Below are positions 34,540 to 47,716 of a DNA stretch of 64,000 nucleotides, piece by piece. The translations under genes were made by a program, and so were the position numbers. The notes under the pieces are model-generated. The model had not been told where the DNA came from. It was given only the letters and a program-made list of their open reading frames with translations, and ran no database searches. Numbering within the stretch: position 1 is the stretch's first letter; every line of letters begins with the position of its first letter. This DNA is from Syngnathus acus (lineage: Eukaryota > Chordata > Actinopteri > Syngnathiformes > Syngnathidae): contig NC_051093.1 of assembly GCF_901709675.1 (NCBI RefSeq), positions 8,919,553 through 8,983,552 of the forward strand, read 5' to 3'.

Positions 34540-35807
34540 AGTCTTTATTTCTTGTTTATTCAGTTAGTGCAGAAAATAAATACAAAACATTTTTTGGACC
34601 ACAACTGGCAACGTGACAAAGACCAGCTTCAGTCAATTTATTTGCTAGAAAAACAGTGATAGCTTCCTAGCTTTGTGTTTCTTTACTGGAAATGAAGGAC
34701 AAACGCAATGATGCCGTTGAATCAATTACTTTTCATTAGACTATCGATGAAAAGCGAATATTGACTTGGGTGGAGGATCAATTGATATGTGACGAAGGAC
34801 ACGTTGACTTCCATGTCATTCCAGGACATTGAACAGCTTTGTGGCATTGGAGATAATCAAACACATGGAGGTATTGAGGAGATAATGGCACAGTGTTAAA
34901 TACATACACTTTTGTAGTCGTACTTCTGGAGCACATTACAAACAAGTATTTGTTATTTCCAGTTTATATTTATCAAATAGTAGATTTGACCCCACGTGTA
35001 GCTATTGCTACAGCAAACTTAATTGTCAATGCATCTAGCTGGAAGGAGTCATCATTAATGTCATGTATCAGCTAAAAACAAACTGACTAAAGGTCTTCAA
35101 ATTCAAAGCAGCAGGACACGTCTCCGCCCGCAAAGCAAAACTAGTGGGAAACCTAGTTTGTAACAAGATGTGTGTTGAATGACTTGACTTATTTGGTGAA
35201 GGACTGTGTTTGTATTAGTGTGTTGCGAGTGTGCATTGGGGTACAATCTTTCTTTAAGGACATTCACTGATAATTATCCTGAAAACAACTCCTTTGCTAG
35301 AAATATGAGGCGGACCACCTAACTGAATCTTTGAGTGGATCTTATTAAACAAAACAACTTAAAAAAAAAAAACTACAATTTCATTATCGCTATTAGCCTT
35401 GAAACACTGAGGATTTGAAATTTTGACAAGCTTGCTCAGTTAAAAATATATAAAGCTAATAATAATCCGCTGCTTTGCGGGGAACTATAAATACTACAAA
35501 CAATGTGGAGAAAGAAAACAATGCTAACAATTGGCATGATTTTGGAGATACAGGGGTGAGACTAATAAAAGAATTTTACTTGAGACAAGAAGGACAGTAG
35601 TGGACATGGAATCAGTGCGTGTTCAGACACGGGAAGAAAAGCATTACTTCATGAACAGGGCTATCAGTCATATGGACTACTCTGGAGATCTTTAAAAAAA
35701 AAAAACATGGAGGACATGAATGTATGGGCGTGTTTGTATTATGCGTATGCGTCTTTATACAGTGCACGCTTTGAGGTCTGACAAGGCAAATGGCATGTGT
35801 AGAACCT
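34540..35807 (-). other. prpsap2: prpsap2 3' UTR
   Basis: From the stop codon (35808) leftward to TTTATT words at 34544-34562, which read AATAAA on the minus strand. No coding potential is recognised. The ends of ppp1r9b and prpsap2 transcripts would be within about 100 bp. Confidence 0.45.
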
Positions 35808-38800
35808 TCAGTCATCCACTCCGATGTTACGGAAAAGGTAGGACATGGACTCTCCGTTGTGGATGCGTCGGATGGCCTCCGACAGGATCATACTGATGTC
35901 CACCGTCTTGATCTTGGGACACTGGAGCTTCTGGAGTTCGTGAGGGATGGTGTTGGTCACCACAACCTTTGGGGGTGAACAAATGAGAGGGAGTGCAAAC
36001 GAGGACAAAAGGGTGGTGAACGCACCACGTCGATGGCCGACTCCTCGATGAATCTGGGAGCGTCGCAGGAGAGGATGCCGTGCGTTGCCATGATGAAGAT
36101 CTTGTAGGCTCCTCGTTCCTTCAGCGTCTCTGCCGCCGCGACAAAACTGTCGACGTCGTCGATGATGTCATCCTGTGGGGAGAGCAGGGGGGGTGTAAGA
36201 CTGCCTTTTCCCGGTTACATCATCCCAAGAATGATGTATTCCTTTCGTACCACTATGATGGCGATGCGGCCGCCTACGTCTCCGACCACAGTGATGGGGG
36301 GCTTCTCCTTGGGAATCAACACTGGAAGTAATAAGGAAAGAAGGGGGGACTTCAATTGTACCGATTCCCTTAAATAGTAGCTAGGAAGGGGGCTTTATTT
36401 AGTTAACTGCAGAGTAGCAGGCTTTATTCTTTCATTTACATTTATTTCTAAAATTGGCTCATTAAAATGCATGTATGCATATTGTCGGTTTTAAAAATGA
36501 AATGTGGCCCTTGAGCACAATGTTTTGCCCCCCTCTAATCTACACTGATTTGTTTATCTGTCATACGGGGGTCCAAAGTTTCCCGACATACGAGTGTTCG
36601 AGGTTGAAAACAGGGCGCTATGAACTAGTCCATGGTCACATGACAAAAGGCACACTCAGTTATTACCGTTATTCATTCGTTTGTCTGCTAAGTGCAGTGT
36701 GAAAAGGGGCTGCGTGCTATTATAAGGAGGAGTATATATTTGGGGTTGTTACATGGTATCTCCATGCTTGGATGGATGGCTCCAGTGGTCTTGACGGTGG
36801 GTGGCGAGTGTCGCCCATCAACCTGGTCGGACTCCGCATCCTGAGCCTCGCCGTGGATCACGGCGATCCCGAGGCGCAGGCGCTCGGCGAACGACTGGGC
36901 CCTGCGTGCCGGGAAGAGACAAAAGTCTCCTTTCAATAAAGCCTGCGAATGTCCAGTTGGCAAGCGAAATGTACAAAAACACGTTGAATTTGATGGTTGC
37001 GCAAATGTGGGGCAGTAGAAAAAGAAGGAACACTAAGTTAAAAACTTGTTGGATATTGCCAATTTAGAGCAGTAAGTTTTGTTAGTTTTCTGCAAACAAT
37101 TGTAATAACGACACTGTTTGACTAGTTTGTTTGTCCTTCGCAGTCGAGTACGTTTGGCGAACAATCAAGTCAAAATGTCAATATGTTTTTGTTGCCATTT
37201 TAAACAAAAGTAAATCCACAGAGACAGCCAAAGCAATACATGTTCGCACATCTTCAAATTAAATGAAAATGTCCTGCAATTGACTGGATTAGTGACCACT
37301 CCTGGGTGTGACCCCTGAACCTGAGGACAAGCAGCACAACAACAAAAAAAACAGAGCAGTGTTTTCTGTGTGCGGTTCAGAAAAGAGGAACCAACCGTTT
37401 GGCAGAAGCTGGTGATTTAGCCACAATCACAGCGTTCCTGTAGTCGGGGATCTAGCGGGCCAAAGTACATGAGGAAATGAGAAACATTTTGAAAATATTT
37501 TCAAGCCAAACAATTTGGCGCATTTTACCTCTTCTTGGATATACTGCAACAAGAAAGGTGAGGCTCTAAGGTTGTCTACTGGGATGTTAAAAAAGCCTTG
37601 AATCTCCTTCTGGTGGAGGTCCATGGTGATCAGGTGTGTAAGACCTAAACCCACATCACCAGTAATAATGGTTGGAATGCAATTCAAGTTCTGCCATTTT
37701 TTTGACAGTGTAAAAATCCTTTGCCGTTACTTGGACACTCCCCGACTGTGAAGTTCTTCCTCACCTGCTTTACACATCATGGAGGCAATAAGCTTGGAGA
37801 CGATGGAGCCCCTCTTTCTCATTTTACATTGTTTACTGTAAGGGAAGTAGGGGAGGACGCCCGTGATGCTTTTGGCACAAGACGTCCTGCACGCATACAC
37901 CAAGATCAGCATCTCCATAATGGTCGTGTTCACGTCTCTGGGCAAAAGACAGACGAGGATGGAGCATGCAAAAATGACATTAAAATTGAGAAAGAATGAT
38001 GAAAGTAAGTGAAGAGTTCCTCCTTACTTGGACACGGTCTGAATCACAAAGACATCCTTCCCTCGCACGGACTCCTGGATTTGCACACGTGTTTCTATGC
38101 GAACAAAAGTGGACATGGGAAGAAGATAACAGCGAGGCCTCGAAAAATGAGTAGGCGCCGGCTCCCACGCAAACCGTGTGAAAATGCAGATGCGCCATCA
38201 AGTTTAGAACAAAAACATTTCATTCCCAGAGTCACATGGAAAACATTTAAGTCCTTTTTGATTAACTTCTTATTCCACAATTAATAGAGCACTTGCACAA
38301 AATCAATTTGAAATTGATTTAAAAACAACCACCAAAATGTCATCGTAATTATGTCAGTGTGTTTAATAGGTCTGCAAATGTGAGGAGGAACATCAGTTTA
38401 CCTCGGTTGGCTTCCTGGTACACCTGCACCTTGCCAAGCTCCACACCTAATCGCCTGAAAGAGAAGAAGTACAGACGAGGTAGAAAATAAGGTACTAAAT
38501 GATTGATAAATGTACGCAGTGTGATTTGTACTCCAAGCAAGCAAGAAGAAAAAGATCTAAATGTTAAAATCTTTCTTAGTTTTTTGCTATTTCTTTGTCT
38601 CATTTCGAAGGATCCTCCCATCCAACAAAAACAAATTTGATCCACCACAAAATTTAGCTAAATGAATGTCATTTCAAGATGCTCCTCTTCGGGAAAACTT
38701 GTCAAGTGAGCCTGCAGAATATTCATTTTGTGTGTACACAAAATAAGTACCGTACATCATATCAATGCCTCAACAGAGTTGTTTTATAAACATTCACAGA

Positions 38801-39032
38801 CTGCGACGTCCTTCGGAGTGAAGTTTATTATAGCGAGTTTGGATAGAAATTGTTTCAAAAAGCTTCAAAGAATGTTCATTTGGGATCTTGAAGATTGGCA
38901 GCGGTCTGTCTCTAAATTGCGAGTGTGTGAAAATTGGTCCTGTACTCACTCTGCAATCCTCTTCCCCAACTCGCGGCTGGACGGGTGCGAGTTGGCGGTG
39001 AAGATAACCAGGCCGCCCTTGGTGTGGTTCAT
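35808..39032 (-). CDS. prpsap2: Phosphoribosyl pyrophosphate synthetase-associated protein 2 (PAP41)
   Basis: Ten coding exons on the minus strand, 39032-38950, 38454-38402, 38094-38028, 37937-37765, 37644-37529, 37451-37396, 36901-36753, 36321-36251, 36172-36026 and 35966-35808, give 357 aa. It is a non-catalytic partner that restrains PRPP synthetase, which supplies PRPP for nucleotide synthesis, in the cytosolic complex. Synthetase-fold signatures include [37 protein letters not shown] and the PRPP loop [11 protein letters not shown]. The PAP-type insertion [14 protein letters not shown] separates it from true synthetases. Variants such as [10 protein letters not shown] and MSYLFRNIG favour PRPSAP2 over PRPSAP1. 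The start is the ATG at 39032 (MNHTKGG); human has 12 extra residues. An upstream in-frame TAG and a possible acceptor mark the 5' UTR. Exon 9 ends GAC GTG before the donor, placing Val where human has Glu. Confidence 0.94.
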
Positions 39033-41800
39033 GTCGCTTGGGTTTTGGCCGCTACTCTCCACACACTCAGGAAGAGGATCCCTGGGCACCCACGCTGCGC
39101 TGAGCCCTTCCTACGTTACGTGACAGAGGGTGGAGTAAAATGTTAACGTTAGACAAACGAATGCTGCAGCTCTGATGAAACAGTCAACAACCTGGAGGGC
39201 TGCGGTACAAACTTTATTGACACGGTTCGCTGTACCAAAATTACTTTCTTTGGATAGAGACATTTCAGTACTCTCCAATACAGAGTACCGATAATTATGC
39301 CGTAACGCCTACTCGCCCTAGTATTATGGGGAGTTTAAAAAAACAAAACAAAGCCTGAGCCAATATGATTGCAGAAATGTGCACACCCTCATACTGGGGA
39401 TTCAGAGTTAACCAGTCACATTCAAACTGTTCAATTGGGTTCAGTTTGCAACTTTTTGCCACATTTTAGGAACCCTGCAGAAATGCCAATGTTTGCTATG
39501 TGCAAAAACACTCGGGAATTAATATATGGCTTTTTATGTGGGGGAGTGGCTGACTCGTGCTGGACATGCAAGTGCGGTACAGTTTTAGCCACGCCCCCAA
39601 AAGGTCAGAAACAAAGAAATCGTTACAAAGTTAATAAGTAGAACTCCGCAATTCAGAACCACACAATTCTCAGTCTTTTCACGTTTTCAGTAGTTAAATT
39701 CAACGATGCAAACTGTATTTAGAAATAAATCGGTGATTTCACTTTATAATGGATATAAATAAAGCTAAGAAGGCTCTTTAAGACTTCATTAAAAGTAGCT
39801 ATCTTTCACCAAATCTTGAACAACAGCAATAAAATTGCAATTTGTTATAAATGCTGGTCTGAAAGTGTTTCAATTGGTTACAAGCAAGCTACAACGAATA
39901 ATAAAAGGTCAGAAATATGGAGGAATATTTTATCAGACGATTGTAGGTAACAAAACTGCTTTGGAAAAAAAAATACACCCTTCGGCTATGTATTATATAT
40001 GGAACCACGCGAGCCAAGCATGCCAAAAGTAACAGTAGACTGGTGGATAACACGATAAAGAATGTTTTCGCGGTTGGTCTTGACTGCTTTCCAGTACACG
40101 AGGCTCTTTTTATTTATAAAACCACACATGCACACACTAAATAAACTACGCGACAGTGAAAGACAAAGATCGGGTTGTCCTGCAGATCTGGTGAGGTCTT
40201 GTGCTTGTCTCGTGCACGAAAATTACTCCTCTTAATTCATTATCACAGGCACGACATTAGCTTCTCGGTGACACTAAGCTAGCTGCATAGCAACCGCCTT
40301 TTACCGTTTACATTATACGTTTACTTCCTTAGGCAAAGCGGATTAAGCTATGTAGGTCAAATTTGTTTTAAAGACTTAAGTCGAATGATTCTAAATCAAA
40401 CTTAGAGTCACGCAACAACACTGACTAAGGCCAAACACGCGCGAGAAATAATGAAGCCATCAAAGATCCTGAATGCACCATCGGATTTCCATTTGTCGTG
40501 CACGTATCATTGTAGTAACTGTGAACATGAAACAAAGCACAATTCAACTTCTTACCAGTTTGAGTCGGGTTCGTTTCGTCTTTTTGTGTCCAACGGGGTT
40601 TGATTGTTCAAGCCCCTCCAGCCCTTTTCAACCTACCTCCTCCTTATTCCATATGTTTGTGCGAACGATGAGCAGTTTGAGAGCACGAACAAGTGCTGAG
40701 GATGCATTCAGGTAAACTCGTAAACAAAAGAGTCACTCTCCGGCATCCGACTGAAATATACAACAAATTGTATTGCATTTTTATTCGAAATATAATAATA
40801 GCCATTATCATTGCAATATAATACAAATAATAATCATCCTTGTAACTAATATATATTTCAATTATTTATTGACCTGCTACGTACTGAATGTGTCTGCGAG
40901 ATATGACGTTTTTGAGAAGCTAAAATAGGCAACGATGACCTAGCTACCTATCGTTGATTTAAGTTGTCATAAATCATATTTTTAACCTCTTTAGTTGGTC
41001 GAAAGGTGCGTGTTGCATAAATGGCCGCTTGAGGGCAGTATACTACAAGAAATATCCACATTCTTTTCGGACATTTATAAACCATAACATCGGAGAAAAC
41101 GGGCGTTAAACCATCCATAGATTAAACACGAATAGTTTAATTACTATATCATCGTGTGGGCCCCTATTGATGCGCGTAATGTGTAAACATCCAATCCATC
41201 CATTTATTGTAATGACGAGATCATGTCATCTCCAGAATTTGGTGTTGGTAGGGGCGCTTGACCAATAAACAGAATCACGAATTGTGTGTCTAAGCTACTA
41301 CACTTGCTTGTGCAATTCATGTCGTGCAGCACAGCCTTTAGAATTAAGCTGCCATTTTCTAAAGCTGATAGTAATGAGTCAAAATGGATAAAGCACCGTG
41401 ATTGTGAGTTACATTAACAGGGAGAAATATATACATGCGGTCTTTGCAAGCGTACCAATTGCTACTTTTTTTTTTTCCTTACATAACTTGCTCGATGCGG
41501 GGGAGGTAGACAACAGTAACCATGCACTGCTTACTGCCCACTGTTTGAACGCACGCACAAGTAAAAAGTATGTTGCATCAACACTACTCGGGCAAGTGAA
41601 ATGTATCCCAAACGTTACTTGATGGAATGTAACGGAGTAAATATAGCGCGTTACTACCTCCTCTGGGTTGAAACTAAACGAAAACAAAACATCTTGAGTT
41701 GTGCGCGGTTTTTCTGCACTGAAAACTGCTTAGACGCATGCTCAGCGTTCACTTGGTGCATAGTATAAAGAAAATAGAAGCCATGAAATAAAGTCAGTAG
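39033..41800. other. prpsap2 5' region and intergenic DNA before caskin1
   Basis: Contains the unmapped 5' non-coding exon(s) of prpsap2 (minus) and spacer between two divergent genes. No coding exon is supported. The ORF 40473-40715 and its neighbours lack recognisable domains. Confidence 0.45.
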
Positions 41801-42577
41801 GAAAACCCATTTTGCGACTGCTCCGCCCCCTTGTTGCAGCACTACTCGCGAGCACAGCAGCGCCACGAGCTGGCCCAGCTGTGGGGTGCGTGGACTCCCC
41901 ACACCACCACCACCACCACCACCTTTCCCCAATGTTCCCCTCCCCATACAAGCCCTCACACAGTCAGTCAGTCTCTCTCTCCTTTCTCTCACTACTCCTG
42001 CCCCCACGCGCGGGGAAAACATTACCAAATCCGAGAGCGCACGCGGAACGATGGCTGCAGCTGCAGCAACCGTGGATCGTATTTTCCACGCAGAGCAGCG
42101 CGTCGCTTGACACGGAGCACTTTCATTGCAGTTTCCACGCGTCAACCGCTGCGATGCAGTCAATTGCGATATACAAATAACGACGAAGGCCACCGCTGGT
42201 TTTGCAGTCGGACAACCGCTCGTCTCCTTTTCTGGGGAGGGAGCCTTGGATCTTCCACCTCGCGAAGGCAGCTGCTCCACGCATCTCTCGGAGCTGCACC
42301 TAGCAAAGGAGGAGGGGGGTGGGAGTACGATAGCATCCCTCCATCGCAACGCATCGCACCCCTCCCTTTCCCCCCCTTATTCTTATTCTGCCCTGTCTCA
42401 TACCATCATACACCAAAGCTCCAGGGGTCTCGTCTAGCCGGGGACCAAGAAAGGGGGAGGAGGAGGTGGGAGGGAGGGAGGGAGGCTGGTTGTGGCGCAC
42501 TCTCCGCGTGGGAAGGCCGGACTGAAGCGCCCCTCTCTCGGAGGATGTTGCGGGAGTAGCACGTCTCAGAGTGGAAG
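41800..42577 (+). promoter_or_regulatory. caskin1: caskin1 promoter and 5' UTR, GC-rich
   Basis: A GC-rich island with a CAC trinucleotide run (41903-41922), GGGAGG repeats just before the first exon end, and CpG-dense patches, in contrast to AT-rich flanks. Long open frames on both strands (231-242 codons) arise from this composition and show no domains. The transcription start is not determined. Confidence 0.5.
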
Positions 42578-45500
42578 ATGGGGAAGGACCAGGAGTTGCT
42601 GCAGGCGGTGAAGACCGAAGACCTGCTCACCGTGCAGAAGCTGCTGCAAAGGCCAGGGAAAGCAAGTAAGAAATCCCATTTTAGTTTGAATTCATATACA
42701 ATCCTTTCACTTCTATTGCGGGTGTGCCTCAATGGCTATTGGATTGTATGCATCAGATGTTGAGCATCGAGAGCTTGAGTGTGAATGTAATGCAGCAGAA
42801 ATGGGGTGGGTGGGGGTGCATGGGATTGCTTTGACCCTTGTCTTGCAAATGACAGCTTCAGGCTTTTGACGACTGATTTGTTGTGTATCAAGGAATGGAG
42901 ATGGAAACAATAGACTCTCCTTCCTGTATGACCCTGCTCCATGTTGATTATTTTCTGCAGGCGCTAGAGCACTTAAGCATCCAGGAATATTCCACGTCCA
43001 CATCCCACTCTAATGTGTGGGCAACAGAGAGAGCATGTCATGTAGATCAGTGATTCCCAATCAGCAATGTGCAATGAGTGATCACCAGGTGTACTGTTGG
43101 AAATGATCCAATTTCATTTTATTGGTTTAAAAATTCATTTTTTAGTTTTTTTTTAAATTATAAATAATATTTTACATCAAATTTCAAGGACAGTAACATT
43201 CTTACAGTCAAAAAAATTAAAGACATATAGTGCAACAAGGGTATCGACAGTATATTCGTAATATGGACCTAAACGTTTGTTAAGAAGCTCCCACTTTATA
43301 TCATTTTTTATTTATTTCCACCATATACCCCGCTCATGAGCATTTTTCACCAATTTCCTGTTTAGGTCTATAAGTCTTCTGGCCAAAAACAAAGTGGGCA
43401 AAAGCAGCTCGGTAATAATGACCGTGGAGCTGCGAGTCTCAGACAAACAAGCCAGGCGGTTTAACGTCAGTGCGACGTTAACACTAACCTGTTTGTCATC
43501 AGGCATTAAACATGAAACTCACAGGGCAGCTGCGCTTGTGTGGCGCAGCATCCTATCTATTGCATATGGAGGCTACAGTCATGTGTGTGAGCAGAGGTTC
43601 TGCTGCAAGTCATTTGCTCCTACACAGGCCAGACATAGTGTCTCCATCCACGCTTACGCACACACCTGGCACCATCTGGAGAGCCATCGTCAGTTTGCTG
43701 CCACTCAGCCTGCCCTCTGCACCACATGAGGTCGTGACCATGTGCATGCGTGTGATGTGAGGTCAGTGTTTGTTGATGCTCTCTTTCAATGTTTGTGCGC
43801 CATGGGTGGCGGCGGCTCGAGCTTTGTTACGTGGAGAACAAGCATGCACACGGAAGCCCCTTGATAGCATGTCTTTTTCTTCTTTCTCTCTCGCCCATCT
43901 TTGTGTGTTGATATGCGAAGCTGGCAGAGGAGGGGAGCAGATGATTGCATCCACGCCACTGCACATTCACAAAGGAGCAGGCAGGCAGGCAGAGTGGAAG
44001 GATTCACATGCTGTCAAAGGGAGTCAGCGCAGTGTTAACTGTGCTCTGGCGGGCGGGCGGCTGCTGCTACGCGCCTCGGGGAGAGAAATATGATCAAACT
44101 GCAGCTTTGTGGATGTCATCTCTAGCCACGCTTTGTCCTTTAGTGGTCATCGCTGTAAAATATTACGGCTGGAAACCAATCGCACGAGATGTTTATTTGC
44201 ATTCGAGAGAGGAAAATCGAGGCGGTAACTCAAAGGCCAGCTTTTTTTTTTTCTATTCTTGCGATCCTATCCATCCTGTTCTTCCGATCTGACTCGGCGA
44301 AGGATGGGAGACACCATCTCATTTATCTTAATATATATATTGAATTCAGATGCTGACAGTCAGGGGCCAGATTGAGATGGATTGCTCTTGTTAAAAAATA
44401 TACAAAAATGTAACTCTAATCATAAGAGATCACTTAATTTGCCACTTAACGATGTGGACTTGGTTTACCAAGTGCCCAGATGAGGTCAGAGGAATACCTG
44501 CATGAACAAGTTGTTCCACAATTTGATTTGTTTGTCTTCCGGTCTTATCTCAAGCTTATAATGGTAGGATTCATCAAACATGGCCCAGTGCAAGCGTCTC
44601 CATATTTAGTGGTTGCTAAGCTACCGAACAGGAAGTAGCCTGCTGCTTTTTTTATTTTTTATTTTATTATTAGTATTTTTTTTTTAGCCTGCTGCTTTTC
44701 CCCACCGATTTGAAAGTAAAGTTGATTATAATGAGGAGAAGGCGACTTGATACAAATCATTTAAACAAATGTTTATTTATTTATTTATTTATTTTTTCCT
44801 TCATGGCAGTTCTATTGATCATAGAATTCTTTTTTTTTTTTTTTTTTTTTTTTTTTGCACATGTCTGAGTTCCATATATTTAGCTCCAAAACATCATCAG
44901 TCACTCCTGCTGCTGCTGACTGCCCAAAGTGATTGAATTACATAACAGATGGGGAGAAAGATGGAGAAGTTTTTTTTTTTTTTTGGTAATAAATTTGCTC
45001 TAATGAAAATAAGAAATGTCAGGAGAAGAAATAATGAAAAGAATGAGTCAGTGCCTAATTGAATGTTTTTATTGAAGGGACCGTAAGTAATGGCAAGGTA
45101 AATTTCGAAATGGATGAAAGGTGGAACAAGCTGATGGTAACAGATGGCGTAGCTAAATGGCATCTTTGAAACCGCTCTGTTCTTCTATTACTCAACTACT
45201 GTGCACACTGCGAGCTTCTCTGTCTACTCATCTGCACAATGCACTGTACCAAAAATAACATTCTAGTTTAATGGGTCATTGGCAAGTTCAAGGAGAAGGA
45301 AAGCACAAGAGAGGTGACGAAATTGGAAAGATGAAGGGACGTAAAACACGTTCCACGGTGGCTCTTCAAACTTTTTTTTTTAATTGTGCGGGCAATATTT
45401 TCAGCAATTTTATTAAGCCATCATGAAGGCAAATCCAAACAAAAAAAGGCTACAAGGGAAGGATGAGTTCTTTTTTTCCCCCCTAGGTTTAATTTTACCT

Positions 45501-46585
45501 TCCAAAATAATCATCTGGTCTGGCAGTGGCTTGCTTCCATTATCCAGATGAGCAATGTGAATGTAATCTTGAGTTCCAGAAAAGATATATTTTTTTTTTC
45601 CGACTGCTTCGCTTTGTGGCTTACTGTACACGTGCATGCATGCAGCACAACAGTGTGAATATTCTCTTCTTTGAGGATTTCATGATTGCCACTTAAAGCT
45701 GACATTTAGCCAAGATAAGGGAGCATTAGCTTGTTTCAAGTGCGTACAGTATATTGCATATATGGTACCAACAGCCGCCTTGGGTTAACACATTAGCTTT
45801 GATCACTGCAGTAGGTGTGTATTACTTGAGGCTAGTCTTGTCGTTTGAAGCTAATTGGCCAATGGCGCCAACGAACGGGATTAGCCCAGCCAATGAGCAT
45901 CGTTGTTTATGTTCTGGCTGATGTTGTTTACGGCTGTGCAACACATGCAGAACATGTGTTTTGGGCTCGGATTGGTTTTGCACGCTGCGTGGATGTTAGG
46001 AGTACATGCCAAATTTCATATCTTACCTTTCTGCACGGTTCTTTCGTCATTGTTCCTCTTATAGCATTGAAGGGTGTTGATTTATTCAGTTGCAGAGAGT
46101 AGCAGGTGTCTGCGAGGGGAAAGGTGTTTATTGGTTTTAGTGCGAAAATGCTTAAAAATAGCAATTTCTCCCTTTAATGATTTGTTGGATCAAACCTTTG
46201 ATTCGTCGAAGGACATGACTGGTTCATTTCGAATGATGCGATCTGAAACGTGGTTTAAAATCGATTGAGTAACTTTTTTAGCCCAATATTTGACCAATGT
46301 GAACTGTGATTCATTTTGTGTCTTGAATAAGAGTCACGTAAAATGAATTTTGGGGGAAGTATGGAAAAAAACAGAAATAACCATATAAGCAGAAATGTAC
46401 GCACTTGTACAATTCCACACTTCAGAGATCCAACTTTGTGTCGACAAGCAATAAAAAGTCCATTTTCCATATGGCCCCCTTTAAAGGAAACATCAGCCAT
46501 TTTGCTCCAAATGAAAACACTTCTCAAGAGTCTCTTTCATGCTTTGGGTTGTCCTGCAAATGAGCTCTGCTAACCACACCCACCT

Positions 46586-46684
<99 letters not shown>

Positions 46685-47676
46685 CAACACAAGTACAGCT
46701 CTGTGTTGGTTACTACCACTACTGCAGGTTTTGGGGTGAATCCAGATATTACCTTCTAAGAAAGAACCCATGTAGGTCACGTGACCTCAGCTTTCACTTG
46801 GTGCTATTGTAAATGTGAGATTGACTGTGCTGGAAATTGTTTGATCAGATATTCCAACTCAGCATGGTGGGATGGAGTCACATACTTTGGCCTTCAGATG
46901 TGTGTGTTTGGGTAAGGGATTACATGATAATCTGACAACACGGATTAGTACATCAGATCTTCAGGTCTACTGGCTACAGTCTCTTAGAATATGTTCAAAT
47001 GCATCATACATTTTATAGTCTGTCTGTCTGGAGCACCACCTCCTCTTCTATTTGTTCACATTTCATTCCATCAATCCAACCTTCTGGACTTCCTGCTATC
47101 CTTTTCATCTGTGTATCCGTATCAGCCGTCCTTTTTGTCCTCCTCCCTGATCCCTTCGAATGTCGCTCCTATCCTCTTTGCCTTTGTGAGCTCTCATCTT
47201 TCATCCCGTCTGGTTTGACTCATGATTTATTATAACATGATGTCATGAATAATTATGGTTGTGTAATCAAGGAAGCTCATGTGATTTATCAAGGGGCTAT
47301 GTTTTTAGTTATCATAGAATCATCATCAGTGCTAAGGTAAAAAGTCCAATATTTATTTATAATATTTGAAAAATATTGTTTTCTGCACTACTTTTAAACT
47401 CATTGACAATCTTTATCTGTTGTTTTGAAAAATATTTCATTGCTTATTCCTTCTAGCAAGTCTGCTGGCTGACCTACTTTATTAACTTAAAAGCTATTAC
47501 ATGCCTCATACATAGGCAGTAAAAACATTACAAACAAACAGAACGTTGTCCGGCGTAAAATCATGATTTACAGAGAAACACATAAGACTCGAATTACTAG
47601 AGACGGGGTAGACAGTTGCAACAGATACAACTACAATCAGGCTGTTGTTCTCAATGTAACTCTACCACACACACAT

Positions 47677-47716
<40 letters not shown>

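Noticed and set aside
37279-37340. Second copy of the dispersed repeat tail
   Set aside because: Similarity (GACTGGATTAGTGACC ... GAGGACAAGCAGCA) is too decayed to annotate with confidence.
41654-42559. Overlapping ORFs of 231 codons (minus) and 242 codons (plus) upstream of caskin1
   Set aside because: They lie in a GC-rich island where stop codons are rare, have low-complexity composition (Thr and Pro runs from CAC repeats), show no domain and overlap each other on opposite strands.
46493-46812. ORFs of alternating Cys-Val or His-Thr
   Set aside because: Produced by the GT dinucleotide array.
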